64,000 nucleotides of DNA from Apostichopus japonicus (Eukaryota; Echinodermata; Holothuroidea; Aspidochirotida; Stichopodidae), in assembly GCF_037975245.1 (NCBI RefSeq), contig NC_092577.1, positions 7,843,001-7,907,000 on the forward strand, given 5' to 3'. A model generated the notes under the pieces. It did no database searches. It saw nothing but the letters and a program-made list of their open reading frames with translations, and was not told where the DNA came from. Within the stretch, counting starts at the first letter, position 1, and each line of letters opens with the position of its first letter. A program made the translations under genes and the position numbers. Of the stretch, positions 23,901 to 35,870 are shown one piece after another.

Positions 23901-24552
23901 CGTTTGGCCATGTCCCAACAGTTAGTTAAGGCTAAGTATGTATTAATACTCCCTCATATTTATGTATACATTTGATGATCATTCATAAGATGCTGATTAT
24001 TTTGTATACTGATTAAACCTGAAATCCTCTTTTTCCTTTGTTAATCATTCCCAGCCAGTTTTCTCTTGTTCATTTATACTTGTATAATTATATTTTTTGT
24101 ATAATATAATATATTGTTATGTTTGTTCTATTTTTCCTAACAGGGTCAGCGCATACCCCTTGACACGCAGTAGTTTAGTATGCATGGGTAGCTGCACCTT
24201 TAGATTTTCACTTCCTAAATGACAGCAGGCATACCATAATGTGAACGCCTGGTTAGTATGCGCTATATTTCAGTTAGCTTTTTTTATTCTTTTTCTTATG
24301 ACTTAATTAGTCAGTATTGCGCAACCCCAAGATTCTAGGCACGTATCATAGGAATTTCGTACAATAGGTAGGCTACACAAGGTCTATATTACCCGCTCGT
24401 GACTGTGTGTTTATCGTGGTTTCACGGGTTTTGTTAGAATAACAATACACGTAGAGAGCTCCTAAGAGTTAACCTGCGTGAACAGTGTATAGTATAATGT
24501 GGAACAGCGGTTCATTAATATATTTGTTTTATATAGGCTTATCAGTTTCACT
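20930..24552. other. Intergenic or intronic, no gene recognised
   Basis: AT-rich sequence with scattered homopolymers (G run near 22922-22936, C run near 22304-22313). Short frames such as 21953-22207 have no splice context or family resemblance. Nothing else is supported. Confidence 0.5.
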
Positions 24553-24560
24553 GTTAGCCC

Positions 24561-24834
24561 CAAGGGCGGCGGAACGGGGGGGGCACAGGTGGCACGTGCC
24601 CCCCCACTTTTCCTCAGGTTAAAAATGTGCCCTTTTCCTACATAAACATTGAGGTGTCTCAAGTTAGCAAGAGGCCAGGGAACCAGAATGAACACTCGGG
24701 AAGGGCCGTTTCCAGCCATCTGAGGGGTTTGTAAAACAATTTAAGGCTGCATCAGTCCAATCGAATTTCTGCCAAGTGCCCTTTGATGTCGGTGCCCCCC
24801 CCCCCCCGGAATAAAAGTGCTTCCGCCGCCCTTG
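24561..24834 (-). mobile_element. hAT-type MITE, family 2, short copy
   Basis: The inverted ends are CAAGGGCGGCGGAA and TTCCGCCGCCCTTG, flanked by a perfect 8-bp duplication GTTAGCCC (24553-24560 and 24835-24842). It is in the opposite orientation to the copy at 2044 and lacks about 170 bp of that copy's interior (roughly 2140-2311), so it is an internal-deletion derivative. Confidence 0.87.
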
Positions 24835-24991
24835 GTTAGCCCCTATATCAGTGTCCATATGATTTTATTAAGAATATCGAGGCACAGTTGCTACACGGCC
24901 CACCCACTCGGCTCATTTGCCCCCATCCCCAGCAGGTCCCTGTTTGGCATGTAAAACATAATGATAACACAACCCGACAATTTATTCACAC

Positions 24992-25079
24992 CTAAATTCC
25001 CTGTATGGCTCCATCTTAGCATATATAGTATATGGCTACGATCAGAATGCCCTATAGCGTGCTTTATATCATCAATAAC
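24992..25079 (-). CDS. Weak candidate exon (minus strand)
   Basis: A good acceptor TTGTTGTTTGAAACAG precedes an open frame VIDDIKHAIGHSDRSHILYM and a GTGTGA donor follows TTTAG. Length is 88 nt. No family resemblance. It could be an exon of the unidentified minus-strand gene or chance. Confidence 0.22.
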
Positions 25080-25280
25080 CTGTTTCAAACAACAAATAGA
25101 GCAGAGCTTATAAAGTAACGTAAGCTCCTAGTTTCTCCCTACAAAGTGATTTTACCGAATAAAAGTTCTAAGTGTAAATTTCTAAACATGAGATCTCAAC
25201 ATTAAGAATGTTTATATGCAACTTACATGGCCTGGGAATTGTCATTTCCGGTAATCTGGGATTCTTTTTTGACAAAACAT

Positions 25281-25329
25281 TCTTGGTACGTTACGCGCCA
25301 ACCGATGGTGGCACTCCTCTTAGATAGTG
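25281..25329 (-). mobile_element. Fragment of hAT family 2 interior
   Basis: GCGCCAACCGATGGTGGC and its flanks match, in reverse orientation, the interior of the long family-2 copy at about 2259-2305, the segment missing from the 24561 copy. No termini are present. Confidence 0.55.
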
Positions 25330-26201
25330 TCATGATGGTCCATTTTGGGAATAGCCCACACACTAAAACCTTCTGAAAAGGCCCTGGTATTTGCGCACAT
25401 CAAAAACACCGCTATGTAACATTTAGAAGATAAATTATGTGTCTTGAGGCCCTGAAGTATCTTTATTTTATAGGGTTTCATGTTTCGATAAAGTGAATGT
25501 GCCCATATACCAAATAGTGCTCGTCAAATATACTTATTATACCATATATGTACATGTTGTAGACGTTTGTATAACAAGTTATTCTTTGTGTGCATAGTTT
25601 CCGTTTTGGGTTTAAGTTTCAATTTGAATAATTATGATAAATTACAACATGATGATAAATAGTTGTCTTTCTTAATTTTAAGTCGAATTACTTGTCAAAT
25701 GTAACTTTTGTTGAACTATATTTATGAATGACATATCATTTCCCTAGACCCCTGCAGGGGCTTCGCCCCTGGACCCCGGACGACAAAGTCTTTGCGCCAA
25801 GGCGCTCGCGGATTCCTTCAGTTGTATCCATGTTTATTCATGAATGTACCCACCCCCCTCCCTCCACCGGCCTCCCCTCCTTTTCGGACTGGCGGCCCTG
25901 ATCAGAGTATTCATTATTTTAGCTTAAAATCAGCTTAACAAAAGGAACGTTTAGCAGTTCATTTTATAACAATCCGGTGTTACCGACCTCCGTCGCTTAG
26001 GCGGGAAAAAAAATAAGATGTGAGTTTTTATCCAGTGAAAATGGCACGAAAATTACGGCAGGAATGTTGAAATAAAACAAGATTTTGTGGATGTACAAAA
26101 GAAAGATATGTCATATTCCATGACTTGGCCTGAACATGACACAGAGATACACAATATTGAAATGAGCACCTTAATCTTGCTTTATCTGCCTCGATTTACA
26201 G

Positions 26202-26254
26202 CGAGAATATAGTCTCGTGCTGAAAATGAAGCTTGCATACGAAGAAATGCCCAG
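26202..26254 (+). CDS. Weak candidate exon (plus strand)
   Basis: Acceptor GCCTCGATTTACAG and donor CCCAG|GTGAGTG bound a 53-nt open frame (EYSLVLKMKLAYEEMP). Both splice sites are close to consensus. The sequence is too short to assign, and no partner exon was found. Confidence 0.28.
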
Positions 26255-26694
26255 GTGAGTGTTACTATCTCTAACCTTTCCTGCCCCCTCCCCCGTACCC
26301 ACATCTCACATCTCCATTTTCTACGCTAATTTCAAATAAATTGAATGACTTGTAACTTTGAGGCCTATAAGCTAGCGCTGAAGAAGTATCGTACATAAAT
26401 TTTGCTCTCTTCTGAGTCTCTGTGTACCTGCAGTGTTGGAACACACTTAAGTCAGTGCAATTCAATATGAAATCGTTTTGTTATGTTTACTTGTAACGGC
26501 GATAACAATCAAAATATATCACGCTACTCACATCATTTATTTAGCCTTCCGTCACCCGATATTAACATAACAAACAAACAGTTTACTTTATCACTGATAT
26601 AGTTATCTGTTGATACTTTGATCCTGTATGCATATTCTATATTAGCATCGTGCATACACATACGCATCAAACACTCTCAGTGAAATTTTCAGGA

Positions 26695-26825
26695 ATTTGA
26701 AAGGGGGAGCACATTTTGCGATTGATATGGGGGAGGTGCTAAGGGTAGGGGACGTCTCCCTCCCCTTTGAGATATTTTTGAACAATTGAAGGTCCTTAGA
26801 TGCGATCTGGTGCAATGTTTTGCTA
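26695..26825 (-). repeat. Diverged family-1 hAT-related segment
   Basis: GGGGGAGGTGCTAAGGG, CTCCCTCCCCTTTGA and CCTTAGATGCGATCTGGTGC resemble the interior of the family-1 hAT copies, but the termini are absent. Probably an old, truncated copy. Confidence 0.4.
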
Positions 26826-27499
26826 GTTTCATCATTTTCATACGATATCATATTATCAGCAGATTTTGTTTCCTGTTTGAATTCGTTTACATGTTAATTC
26901 TTTTACATATTATATCTGAAAAACAAACAGCTCTCTTTTTTTTTACAATTTTTCCAGTGGGACGATTCTTGTTTATTGTCAAATGTCTGAATTTAATACA
27001 TTTGACGAACTTAACTGATGGACAATATATAAACTTTCATATTTTGTAAGACAGCCAGATGTGCAGTGGCCTAAAAACAAATATCGTTATCGCAGTGTAT
27101 TAGCAGTGTAATAATTATTTATAGGAAGTGCGTATCACGTACGATTTGCTAGTTTTGCTTCATAACTTAGGGCGAATCATAGAAAGGATGAGAACGCACG
27201 TTGTCGACGTCGTTGTGCATACGGTTCGTGACACTCCATCGAGTGCTGTTAGGTAGGCAATATGTGTTTTATTACGCAGTGGCCAACTGTAGGCTTGTAA
27301 TAGGCTATAGGCTAAATTTAGCTAACTGCATCTGCCAAACTAAGTAAGTAGTTGAATCAGTAGGCCTGAATGTTACTACAATTATAATCGAGTTAACGGA
27401 GCTGACGAGTATTCAAGATCAAAAGAGCACTGACAATATACCATGCTAAAAATCAACAGCTTTTAACATTTTTTTCGACACTGAAAGGGAGGGAGTAGT

Positions 27500-27750
27500 C
27501 GCTCACCCTGCTAGGTTCCTCTCTTTGTGACAGTTTCCTAAATAGACAAAGCAGCTCTGTTAGTGACAGCTCCGTTATTATAATAGGGAGCTCTCTCTGT
27601 GGCAGATCCTCCTTTAACCAGGCAGCTCTCTTTGTGACCGCTCCCTAACCAAAGAGCGCTCTTTTGTGACAGCATCCTACTTTAAAGCAGGGAGCGCTGT
27701 TTGTGACAGCTTTTAATGATACCAATGAGCTCTAATTATAGTAGGGAGCT
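27500..27750 (+). repeat. Degenerate GAGCTCTCTTTGTGAC repeat
   Basis: About five irregular units of 45-50 bp carry GGGAG(C)TC/GC-TCT-TTGTGACAGC-like phrases. Low identity between units indicates an old local tandem duplication. No coding potential. Confidence 0.45.
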
Positions 27751-28361
27751 GCCTCGAAGACAATAAAAGAGCCTGTAAATTAAAAGTGAAATGTTGACCT
27801 AATATTACTGTGGCACGCCGTTATAACGTTGTCTCTGCATTATCTATGATATATCTATATATAATGCCGTTATATATGTACAAGCGTTTGTATAATATAA
27901 CAGTTATTTGACTAATATAACTAATAAACTTTGTATAGCATGTGTATTGATCGGTAACTCACGTGCACTGCCCGTGAAAATAACAATACGTTATGGACAT
28001 ACAACAAAACCGTTATATTGTATATTAACGCTCACCATTGGTTGTATATAGAAAATAAAAGTTGAATGCTTTATACACTGCATGACCTCAATAACGAATA
28101 AGTTGTTGTCAAGGGTCGGTATTATTTTACTTGGGTGGTACACGTTGAGGAGTGTAGGTATTCATTTACACCAAATGGGGTGCCACTGATGGATTAATCA
28201 CAATAGAAGGAAAACAACCTGATAACATTTGGAATCTTTTAGAGGAGAGAAGTTATATCATTAAAGGAAATTAATTCTAACTTTTTTATTTCAAGGCTCT
28301 AATGTACTCCTTAAAACGAAAAAACGGCGCATGTCTTTAGGCTACACAGACGCTACATTTG

Positions 28362-28992
28362 TATGGTTCGATGACCATACACTACACTCCCTGTAAGGGT
28401 TGTTACTACATGAGTATGGCTCTATGACCATACACTACACTCCCTGTAAGGGTTTGTTACTACATTGGTATGGTTCGATGTCCATACACTAAACTCCCTG
28501 TAAGGGTTGTTAATACATTAGTATGGTTCGATGACCATACACTACACTCCCTGTAAGGGTTGTTACTACATTAGCATAGTTCGATGACCATACACTACAC
28601 TCCCTGTAAGGATTGTTAATACATTAGTATGGTTCGATGACCATACACTACACTCCCTGTAAGGGTTGTTACTACATTAGCATAGTTCGATGACCATACA
28701 CTACACTCCCTGTAAGGATTGTTACTACATTAGCATAGTTCGATGACCATACACTACACTCCCTGCAAGGATTGTTAATACATTAGTATGGTTCGATGAC
28801 CATGCACTAAACACTCCCTGCAAGGGTTGTTACTACATTAGCATAGTTCGATGACCATACACTACACTCCCTGCAAGGATTGTTAATACATTAGTATGGT
28901 TCGATGACCATACACTACACTCCCTGTAAGAGTTGTTACTTCATTAGCATGGCTCGATGACCATACACTACACTCCCTGCAAGGGTTGTTTG
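28362..28992 (+). repeat. About 53-bp tandem array, 12 units
   Basis: Twelve units share the phrase ATGACCATACACTACACTCC and a TTGTTACTACATTAG linker. Each unit includes GTATGGT-TCGATG-ACCATAC, a perfect 7-bp-arm inverted repeat in the best copies. Two variants (GTATGG and GCATAG) alternate in part of the array. A hAT family-1 element is inserted directly after it. Confidence 0.88.
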
Positions 28993-29000
28993 AAATATAC

Positions 29001-29269
29001 CATGACAAGGAATTTTTTGCATTTCCAGGTGGCCTCAGATGCAATTTGGTGCAATATAGCACACTTCAACACCCACTCCATTTTGTAAACTTAATTTTGT
29101 ATTTTCAACTGGCCTTAGATGCAATTTGGTGTTCCAAATGAGATTTTTTTTCTCATTTGGAAATGAAAAAGGGGTTTTCTGACCTGCGAACCGGAGGGGG
29201 GCGGAATGATACTTCCGCCCCTCCACATTTTTCACTGGGGGCTCCCCCCCCCCGGTTCCTACGCCCTTG
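29001..29269 (+). mobile_element. hAT-type MITE, family 1, left end missing
   Basis: The right end TTCCTACGCCCTTG and the interior match copy 1 at 522. The left terminus is replaced by CATGACAAGG followed directly by interior sequence. A near-perfect 8-bp duplication is still present (AAATATAC 28993-29000 against AACTATAC 29270-29277), so the deletion lies just inside the insertion boundary. Confidence 0.78.
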
Positions 29270-29277
29270 AACTATAC

Positions 29278-31346
29278 GGTACTATGCAGTCCGATCGAAT
29301 GATGTCATGTAGGCCTACTTCTATATGTAACGGGTCAAATGCTGACTGGAAAGTGAAGAAAAAAATTCAAAAGAAGTATTGGTTTGTGCTAAATATTTTC
29401 AAGTTACTTGACTTCTCGACATCAGTTTACAACAACGAGCTTAAAAGGAAAAGTTGTAAATTCTGGCATCACCTTCTCCTCCCCTATCTAGCTCAATCCG
29501 AAGTTAAATTCAAAGGATCCTTTAACACTAAATTATAAAGTTGCGATATCGATTAGATCCCATTTATCGTAAAAGGAGAAATCTACCAATAACTGTTACC
29601 TCTTTCGGCACCCCCCTCAACCTCCAATGCCACTTTGTCTTGGTCGTACTGCCCTATAGAGATTGTGAAGTTTTCATGAACTTTCTTTCAGATGCCATAT
29701 TCAAAGGGGTGTACTCATTTTGGTGGTTTTCTACATATCTGTTATTATTATTTATTCTTAATATATCTCTATGTAATACTCTCATGGCTGAGTCTTAGCT
29801 GTTCCTGATTCATAAAAACACAAGACTTCTACAATCAGCACCCCTCCTCCCCCACGCTTACAACCGCGCACCTTTATTTCTATAAGTGTTTATCTTTCTA
29901 TCAAATATTACGTTGATGCAGATCAAGGTATTTTAATCTTTATTTTTTGTTAGGCTTTACCTTACACTTTCTTCCTCGTATATAATAATGAGTCTCTTTT
30001 TTAAAAAAATACTGATTATTTGTTAAAGAAAATAGTATCGTTAAGTATATGCTATTGTATGCTTTATCTCTGATATGTAACAACGTACATTCTCAATGTC
30101 TGTTAGGTTTAATGGTTATTTCATATTTCATTTTCATTTCCTTTCAAATTGCATTTATCGTATAAAAGGATAAACATTTACGAGATTAGTAAACCAGGGG
30201 GCTTGCGGCAACCCCACCCAACCTACAATACCACTCTGCCTATACACCATACATATGTAACGAGTATTATTGACCTTCTTGCAGCTCCCATAAGTCGATT
30301 CTCAAAATGACTTTATTTATGAGTTGTTCGCCCTTGAAATCATCATGTTGTGTAAATAACCTCACAATTAATGAGTCTTTAATTTATTGCTATTTATAAA
30401 AAAACAGAGAATCATTCTACGCGATGTGAAGAGCGAGCTTTTCTGTTCATATTTGTTTAATGAAAGGCTGTATGTCTGAAAGTTGTTTTTATATCCTATA
30501 TGTTAAATTGAGTCTCATTTCAAATCTTACCGATACTTCACAAGCAATGTATATATGGATATTAACGTATACAATCAGCGTCCATAGCCTATTTGGGTAG
30601 AGTGTCCACATATAAAGCGAGAGGCCCGGGTTCGATTCCCGGTGGAGGCTGGAACTTTTTTCACTGTTCTAAACTTTCCAACTCATTATGTTTTCAATTA
30701 TATTTTCATTTGCCTTTGTCGTTTACCTCCGTTTCATGAGCAAGTTTAATATATGAAACATTGTTCAAAATATTTTAAGTTTAAATTAAGATACATCCTC
30801 GTGTTTTGTCGAATGTGTTTAAAGATAAAAAAAAAGTTGTTTGGGTTGGACAGAATCATTATTTAACTTATTATGGCCTTGTTTGATCCCTTGCCACCTT
30901 ATATTTCGTAAATTTCGTTATGATTGGTGAAATTGGAAACAAAACTTAACAGAAACCTGTAATATAGGTCAAATAACTGCATGAATTAGAACTCTCAGTG
31001 CTTCAAATACGATGTTTTTGTTATCATTTTAAACTAACGATCTGTCATTTACTAAGTGACAACGCCCTGCTGGTAAAAGGAAGTCTTTGGTCCTGCTGTT
31101 AATGTTATGTTGGTATTTCTTTTAACTTGACTATACATTATATATCCAGCACACATTTCCACCATGATTCCATCACGTGAAGAGAGCATGTAATATGCTA
31201 TCAGGAATCTTACTTTGGGTTTTCATTTGTCAGAGCAATATTTACTCTAATTGAATTTGTGTCACATCTACACTGACATTCGGCTACGATGTCTAACAAC
31301 TCAATCCATGAAACTAGTAAAATATTAATTTATTGTTCATACTTAC
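29278..31346. other. Gene-free stretch downstream of the NACHT exon
   Basis: AT-rich sequence. The 3' exons of the NACHT gene, expected on the minus strand in this direction, were not recognised here and may lie beyond the window or be too short to see. Confidence 0.4.
30586..30650 (+). repeat. tRNA-like fragment (pseudo-tRNA or SINE head)
   Basis: CCCGGGTTCGATTCCCGG forms a perfect T-arm with a B-box, and AGGCT at the 3' end pairs with AGCCT at 30586. Total length is 65 nt, the two inner acceptor pairs do not match as Watson-Crick pairs, and no clean anticodon stem is seen. It is best called a degenerate tRNA copy or a tRNA-derived SINE remnant. Confidence 0.5.
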
Positions 31347-32869
31347 GTCATATCTGGCACCAATCTCCAGTAGCTGTATGGTAGATCTCTGTAGTAGTCT
31401 ACTGTGTGAGTATCTATTGATTTCCACCACACTTGAACACAGATCCCTGACGGTGTCCTTGATTCCATCTACCTCACCAGTTTGTTCCAGGATGCAGAGG
31501 ATGGCAAACTTATCACCGTCTGTCCTGCTCTTCAAGTATTCTGTTATCCTCTTCCCAACTGCTGAGCTAATCCCACAGGTGAATCGATAGAGGTACTGAA
31601 GATTAAATGGATCCACTTTATCAAGAACATTCTTCAGCTCAGATGCATTTCTTGTAGCAGCTACAACTTCTACCAGTCTAAAACACGCAAACCATTCACA
31701 GAATAGTTGATGGTAGAACCTTAAGTCAGTCATTGTCTGTATGTCTGTGGTAGAAGTCTGTTCGTTTGTCTCAGCAGAAACTTCTTCCTCTACCAAGACA
31801 CCAACTGCAATATAATGTTGACAAAACCCTTGACCTAGTCGTGTACAGAGTCCATCCTTACGCCATGATAACTGTTGGTTTTTACCGCAGAGACCTTCAA
31901 ATGCTACTTTACTCAGTTCGTCGTGTTCCTTTTCATGTTCGATCATGTGTTCCTTTGCGTGTTTGTCCAGTGATTTGTTTCTCTTGTGACTATGGAAACA
32001 TTTAATCATGTAGCGAAAGAAACCGGTAACTGACTTAAATTTCTGAAGATGTGCCTTTTCGTGGGTCATGTGAGAAAACATTACAAATAAAAGAGGCACT
32101 TGACATAGGTCATCCAGGATCGGGTTTTCTTTCAAAGCGCGCTTAATGTTAGCAACGCTTTCTTCGTCTTCCCCGGTAACAGCCTTGCGAATGTACTGGT
32201 CGCGTGCTTTTTCGTCAAAGCCAACTAACCTAACATATTTTGTGTTTGATTTGTCATAATCCTTCGGAAGATATCTGGTTGTCAGGGTAACATCAATATC
32301 TTCAAACAGATTGCAGGTAATGATACGTCCTACGTCACTTCCGGTAGTTTTGTCCCTATCAGGAAACTCATCATACCCGTCCAGGAGTACCTTAACAGAA
32401 GAACAGCTTTCAATGATATTTTTAATATCAGAAGATTTGATACGAGGATCGTTCGGTGTTAAGAACAGTTTAATTGCTTGATATATAGATATCTTGCTGT
32501 TCAGCTGCCTCAACCGGAGAAGAATTAGAATCTCTACGTTTTTAAAAGGTGAATCCTTTACACCATTGCACCAATCATAGGCGAGCTGTAGGGTCACTGT
32601 TGACTTTCCATACCCGGCTTCTGCTTCTATGATGCGCCGTTTAGCTTTCATTCGAGGATCTGTGAAGATATCTTTGTACGAGTCCACACGTACCCATGGT
32701 CCTTCTTTCTCCTTCCTCGCTCCTTCAACAGTGTAGATCTCTGTACCGCCCTCAACAAATACCTTGTCAACACAATATAGTCTGTCCTTGATGTACGGTA
32801 TGGGCTGGATTGAGTCATATTGTAGTTTATACCTGCTCTTCAGAGAACTGATGAGTATGGCCTTTTTGT
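31347..32869 (-). CDS. NACHT-domain (NLR-like) ATPase, main exon
   Basis: This single 1,523-nt exon encodes a NACHT NTPase, the oligomerisation module of NLR innate-immune sensors. Residue numbers below count from the joined start at 35711. It shows Walker A EAEAGYGKST (about 93-101), Walker B VKVLLDGYDEFPD (about 169-181), a sensor-like LTTRYLP (about 206-212), then helical winged-helix/superhelical sequence (LCQVPLLFVMF, FYHQLFCEWFACF) typical of NACHT C-terminal halves. The acceptor TTTGTTTTTTCAG (exon from 32869) and donor GAC|GTAAGT (31347/31346) are both strong, so the apparent upstream start MFTKQ lies in the intron. The exon ends in phase 0, so more exons, perhaps a repeat-rich sensor domain, should follow below 31347. 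If the donor is not used, translation stops 10 codons later beside an AATAAA. Confidence 0.9.
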
Positions 32870-33682
32870 CTGAAAAAACAAATCGCAAAATTTGTTTTGT
32901 AAACATTACTTTTTGGTCAATAAAATTGGGGCGTGTCAGTGCTTATACATAAACTGGAAACAATTATGGCGTGCAATATGTTTGAAGTCGCTGTGAACGA
33001 CAAAATGATACCGGTTTAATCGGAGTATTATGCAATTTTATATCGCCTTATATGTGTTCATATCTACATATAACCATTCCAATCGGTTAGGTCAAATTAA
33101 TAAGGTAGAAACAAAACAATGAAAACAATAAAAATAATCACGTTGAACTCTCGATCATACACTGTAAGAGTAATTACATCCCTGAGGCTTAAATCCTTAT
33201 CAATGTTTATTTTAAACATCAGCTTTCTTATGCTTAAGTTACTAATACAAAACTATGTAATTACAACAAACCTTGCACTGTAAGGCGCTCCATCGATTAT
33301 GACGTCACAACAACTTTCGTGACTGGTTGGCGGGATAAACTTGGGTCTTCACTTTTCTTTTCCGTTGAGTGATATTATCCATGATTATCTTTCAAAGCGA
33401 TGATCTGTCGAATATATATTGATACATAATGCTTGGTTAAAGCTAACTTAACAAAATTATCATAAATCAATGTATAATTCTTAAGTCAACACGGAACAAG
33501 TCACTTTACCAACAGGTCTCTGGCTTGACAAAGATTACATCAAAATGAATCTCTCCTTAATCTCTTATTTACTGTTTATTGTTGACACAAAACCTCGACC
33601 TTTGAAGTAATCTAATGTTAACCCGCCCTGAAAGAATTCAACTTTCTGTTTTGTTATCAATATTCATGATATCCTTTAAGAA

Positions 33683-34028
33683 CAAGGGCGTAGGAACCGG
33701 GGGGCTGGGGGGGGGCGCCAGCCCCCCAGTGCAAAATGTGGAGGGGCGGAAGTATCATTCCGCCCCCCCCCCCGCTTCGCAAGTCAGAAAACCCCTTTTT
33801 CATTTCCAAATGAGAAAAAAATCTCATTTGGAGCACCAAATTGCATCTAAGGCCTGGTGAAAATACAAAATTAAGTTTACAAAATGGAGTGGGTGTTGAA
33901 GTGTGCTATATTGCACCAAATTGCATCTGAGGCTACCTGGAAATGCAAAAAAAATCCTTAGACCCCTCCCCCAGGCCGGCCATCAGTCTTCAGCCCCCCC
34001 CACTCAAAAGTACCTTCCTACGCCACTG
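33683..34028 (-). mobile_element. hAT-type MITE, family 1, in the NACHT intron
   Basis: The ends are CAAGGGCGTAGGAA and TTCCTACGCCACTG, with a perfect 8-bp duplication TTTAAGAA (33675-33682 and 34029-34036). It lies in the long intron of the NACHT gene, in reverse orientation relative to the copy at 522. Full-length, non-coding. Confidence 0.9.
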
Positions 34029-35447
34029 TTTAAGAATGTCACCTACAGGTCGTCAGTTTTAGATGGCGGGCTTCACAATTATTGCGAGGCTCTCTTTTAA
34101 TCGTAGATACAACGGTTATTTATTTACAAGTTAAAGAATCTGCTTGAATTAAGTTTTATGATTTTATCGATGCTAATCGATAGTGACATCAGATAATAAT
34201 GTACGTCATACGTTTGGCTATAGTTAAGGTTCATTGCAAAAAGGAGGTTAAAATCTGTTTTCTTTTTAAACATTTTTCAATTTGGTCTTGAATGTGTATA
34301 ATGCAGCAACACAAAGCGCGCACGTGACTAAATATTAACGTTCATGATAAAATCAAAGTTAGTAATTATTCCCTCAGTAACCTTTACTTGATGAAATTAG
34401 AGAGAAAGATGACACACTGTTATCAATATACACTCTTGTGTATAGTATTAGCCTACCAGGATAAAATTGTTAGCCTAAGTTAAACTGCTGAGGCACGACC
34501 GAGACTCGGGCAAAGGAAACGAATTGTAACGGTTCCTTTATAAGCTATATTAGTTTGAATCTCAAATGATTTATATTTTTCTAATAATTACAGTAAAATA
34601 ATCTTTACCATGCATCGTTCTAGTCACCCTGATAAAGCAAAATATCAGTCACGTGATTGCTATCTTATTAAACAAAAAATCTTAAAAATCAGTTCAATTC
34701 TTAAACTCGTCTGCTTATTCGTTTATTTTAATATTCTTCCTAATTAGCAGGAAGTTTTGTAGAGTTTAAGAATACTGTAATGTTTCACCGTAGTTTTACT
34801 GACAAGAACCACATTCCCACCTGGTAAGCCTATTTGAACTTATTCAATGTTCTCTTTACTTCCCACATATATGCCTAACTTATACCATGTCCCATGAACT
34901 TCTTACTAGATTAATCTGAGTAAAACTGATCCAATGGTCCATATTCTTCCCACATGATTTACTACTTATTCCGTACGGATAGAAAGTAAGACAAATGCAT
35001 CTCTCATATGCATATAATTTCAAGCTGATATAAGCCTATACCTTGAGGAATCTGTTTAATGATTTCCATCCCGATTCATTCATTTAAGTTGGACCCAAGC
35101 CTAAAGGCGCAAGGCCTGCTATGAAAGTATTACAATTCTACATTTCTGTTTCGATAGGACTCACTGTTAGTATATTTATGATCTGGTCTGCCAACAATAA
35201 AGTGAAAGGATAGCACATGTTCTGATTGGAAGAGATATGTTGTAGTTGCATGAATGACCTATCAAATAACCAGGATTTACATAATAAGAGTTTGACTAAC
35301 ATGAGCTTAACATTATTACCTTCAAATTAATTAAATATTTAAATCGACATGGAAATATGATCATACAGACATGGATAATAATTCTTATAAATTGAAAAGA
35401 CCTTGAAGACGCCATGTTTATATAGTAATATGTTGTCATAAATTTCA

Positions 35448-35637
35448 CATAGCCTGTGTTATTTATGACGTGTTTAGTATATCAGTACATAGTCTGTGTT
35501 ATTAAGGACGTGTTTAGTATTGCCTGTGTTATTAATGACGTGTTTGGTATATCAGTACACAACATGTGGATTAATTACGTGTTTAGTATATCAGTACATA
35601 GCCTGTGTTATTAATGACGTGTTTGGTATATCAGTAC
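35448..35637 (+). repeat. About 40-bp tandem repeat, five units
   Basis: Units begin CATAGCCTGTGTTATT and contain GACGTGTTTAGTATATCAGTA. Starts are at 35448, 35488, about 35521 (shortened), 35558 and 35597. The array sits just 3' of the candidate first exon within the NACHT intron. Confidence 0.8.
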
Positions 35638-35680
35638 ATGTAAAGCTTTACACCATTACTGTCTCCTGTACGTAACTTAC

Positions 35681-35711
35681 CAGTACGATCATCGCTTTGT
35701 GGGTTAATCAT
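35681..35711 (-). CDS. Candidate first coding exon of the NACHT gene
   Basis: A minus-strand ATG at 35711 opens MINPQSDDRT and runs to a donor CTG|GTAAGT at 35681/35680. It leaves one base (G), which joins the AC that starts the NACHT exon to make GAC and keep the frame. Strong donor and matching phase support the link; the 2.8-kb intron (32870-35680) contains a hAT insertion. The result is a protein that begins almost directly with the NACHT module, with no death-fold or TIR domain. A different 5' exon cannot be excluded. Confidence 0.5.
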
Positions 35712-35870
35712 CCAGAGTAGAATGTAAGTCCAGAACCCTTTAATCCTTAAATGCCAGATGAAAACCAGGAAAAAAAGAACTTACGGAAACAGGAATGAAG
35801 AACATCCAATTGACAAGATGGCGTCGTGTAGGTCATGTGACGTGCTAACATACGGCCATGAACGCTAACT
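35712..35870 (-). promoter_or_regulatory. Possible core-promoter region of the NACHT gene
   Basis: Upstream of the candidate start codon, CAAGATGGCG (about 35815) matches the YY1-type element common near animal transcription starts, and TCATGTGACGTGC (about 35834) holds an E-box/CRE-like site. Location fits a short 5' UTR for the minus-strand gene. No TATA box is evident. Inference from motifs only. Confidence 0.25.

Noticed and set aside
30586-30650. Functional tRNA gene
   Set aside because: Only 65 nt, imperfect acceptor stem and no clear anticodon arm; kept as a tRNA-like fragment.
32870-32906. Upstream start MFTKQILRFVFS for the NACHT frame
   Set aside because: It is the intron: a strong TTTGTTTTTTCAG acceptor lies after it, and a phase-matched upstream exon is available.
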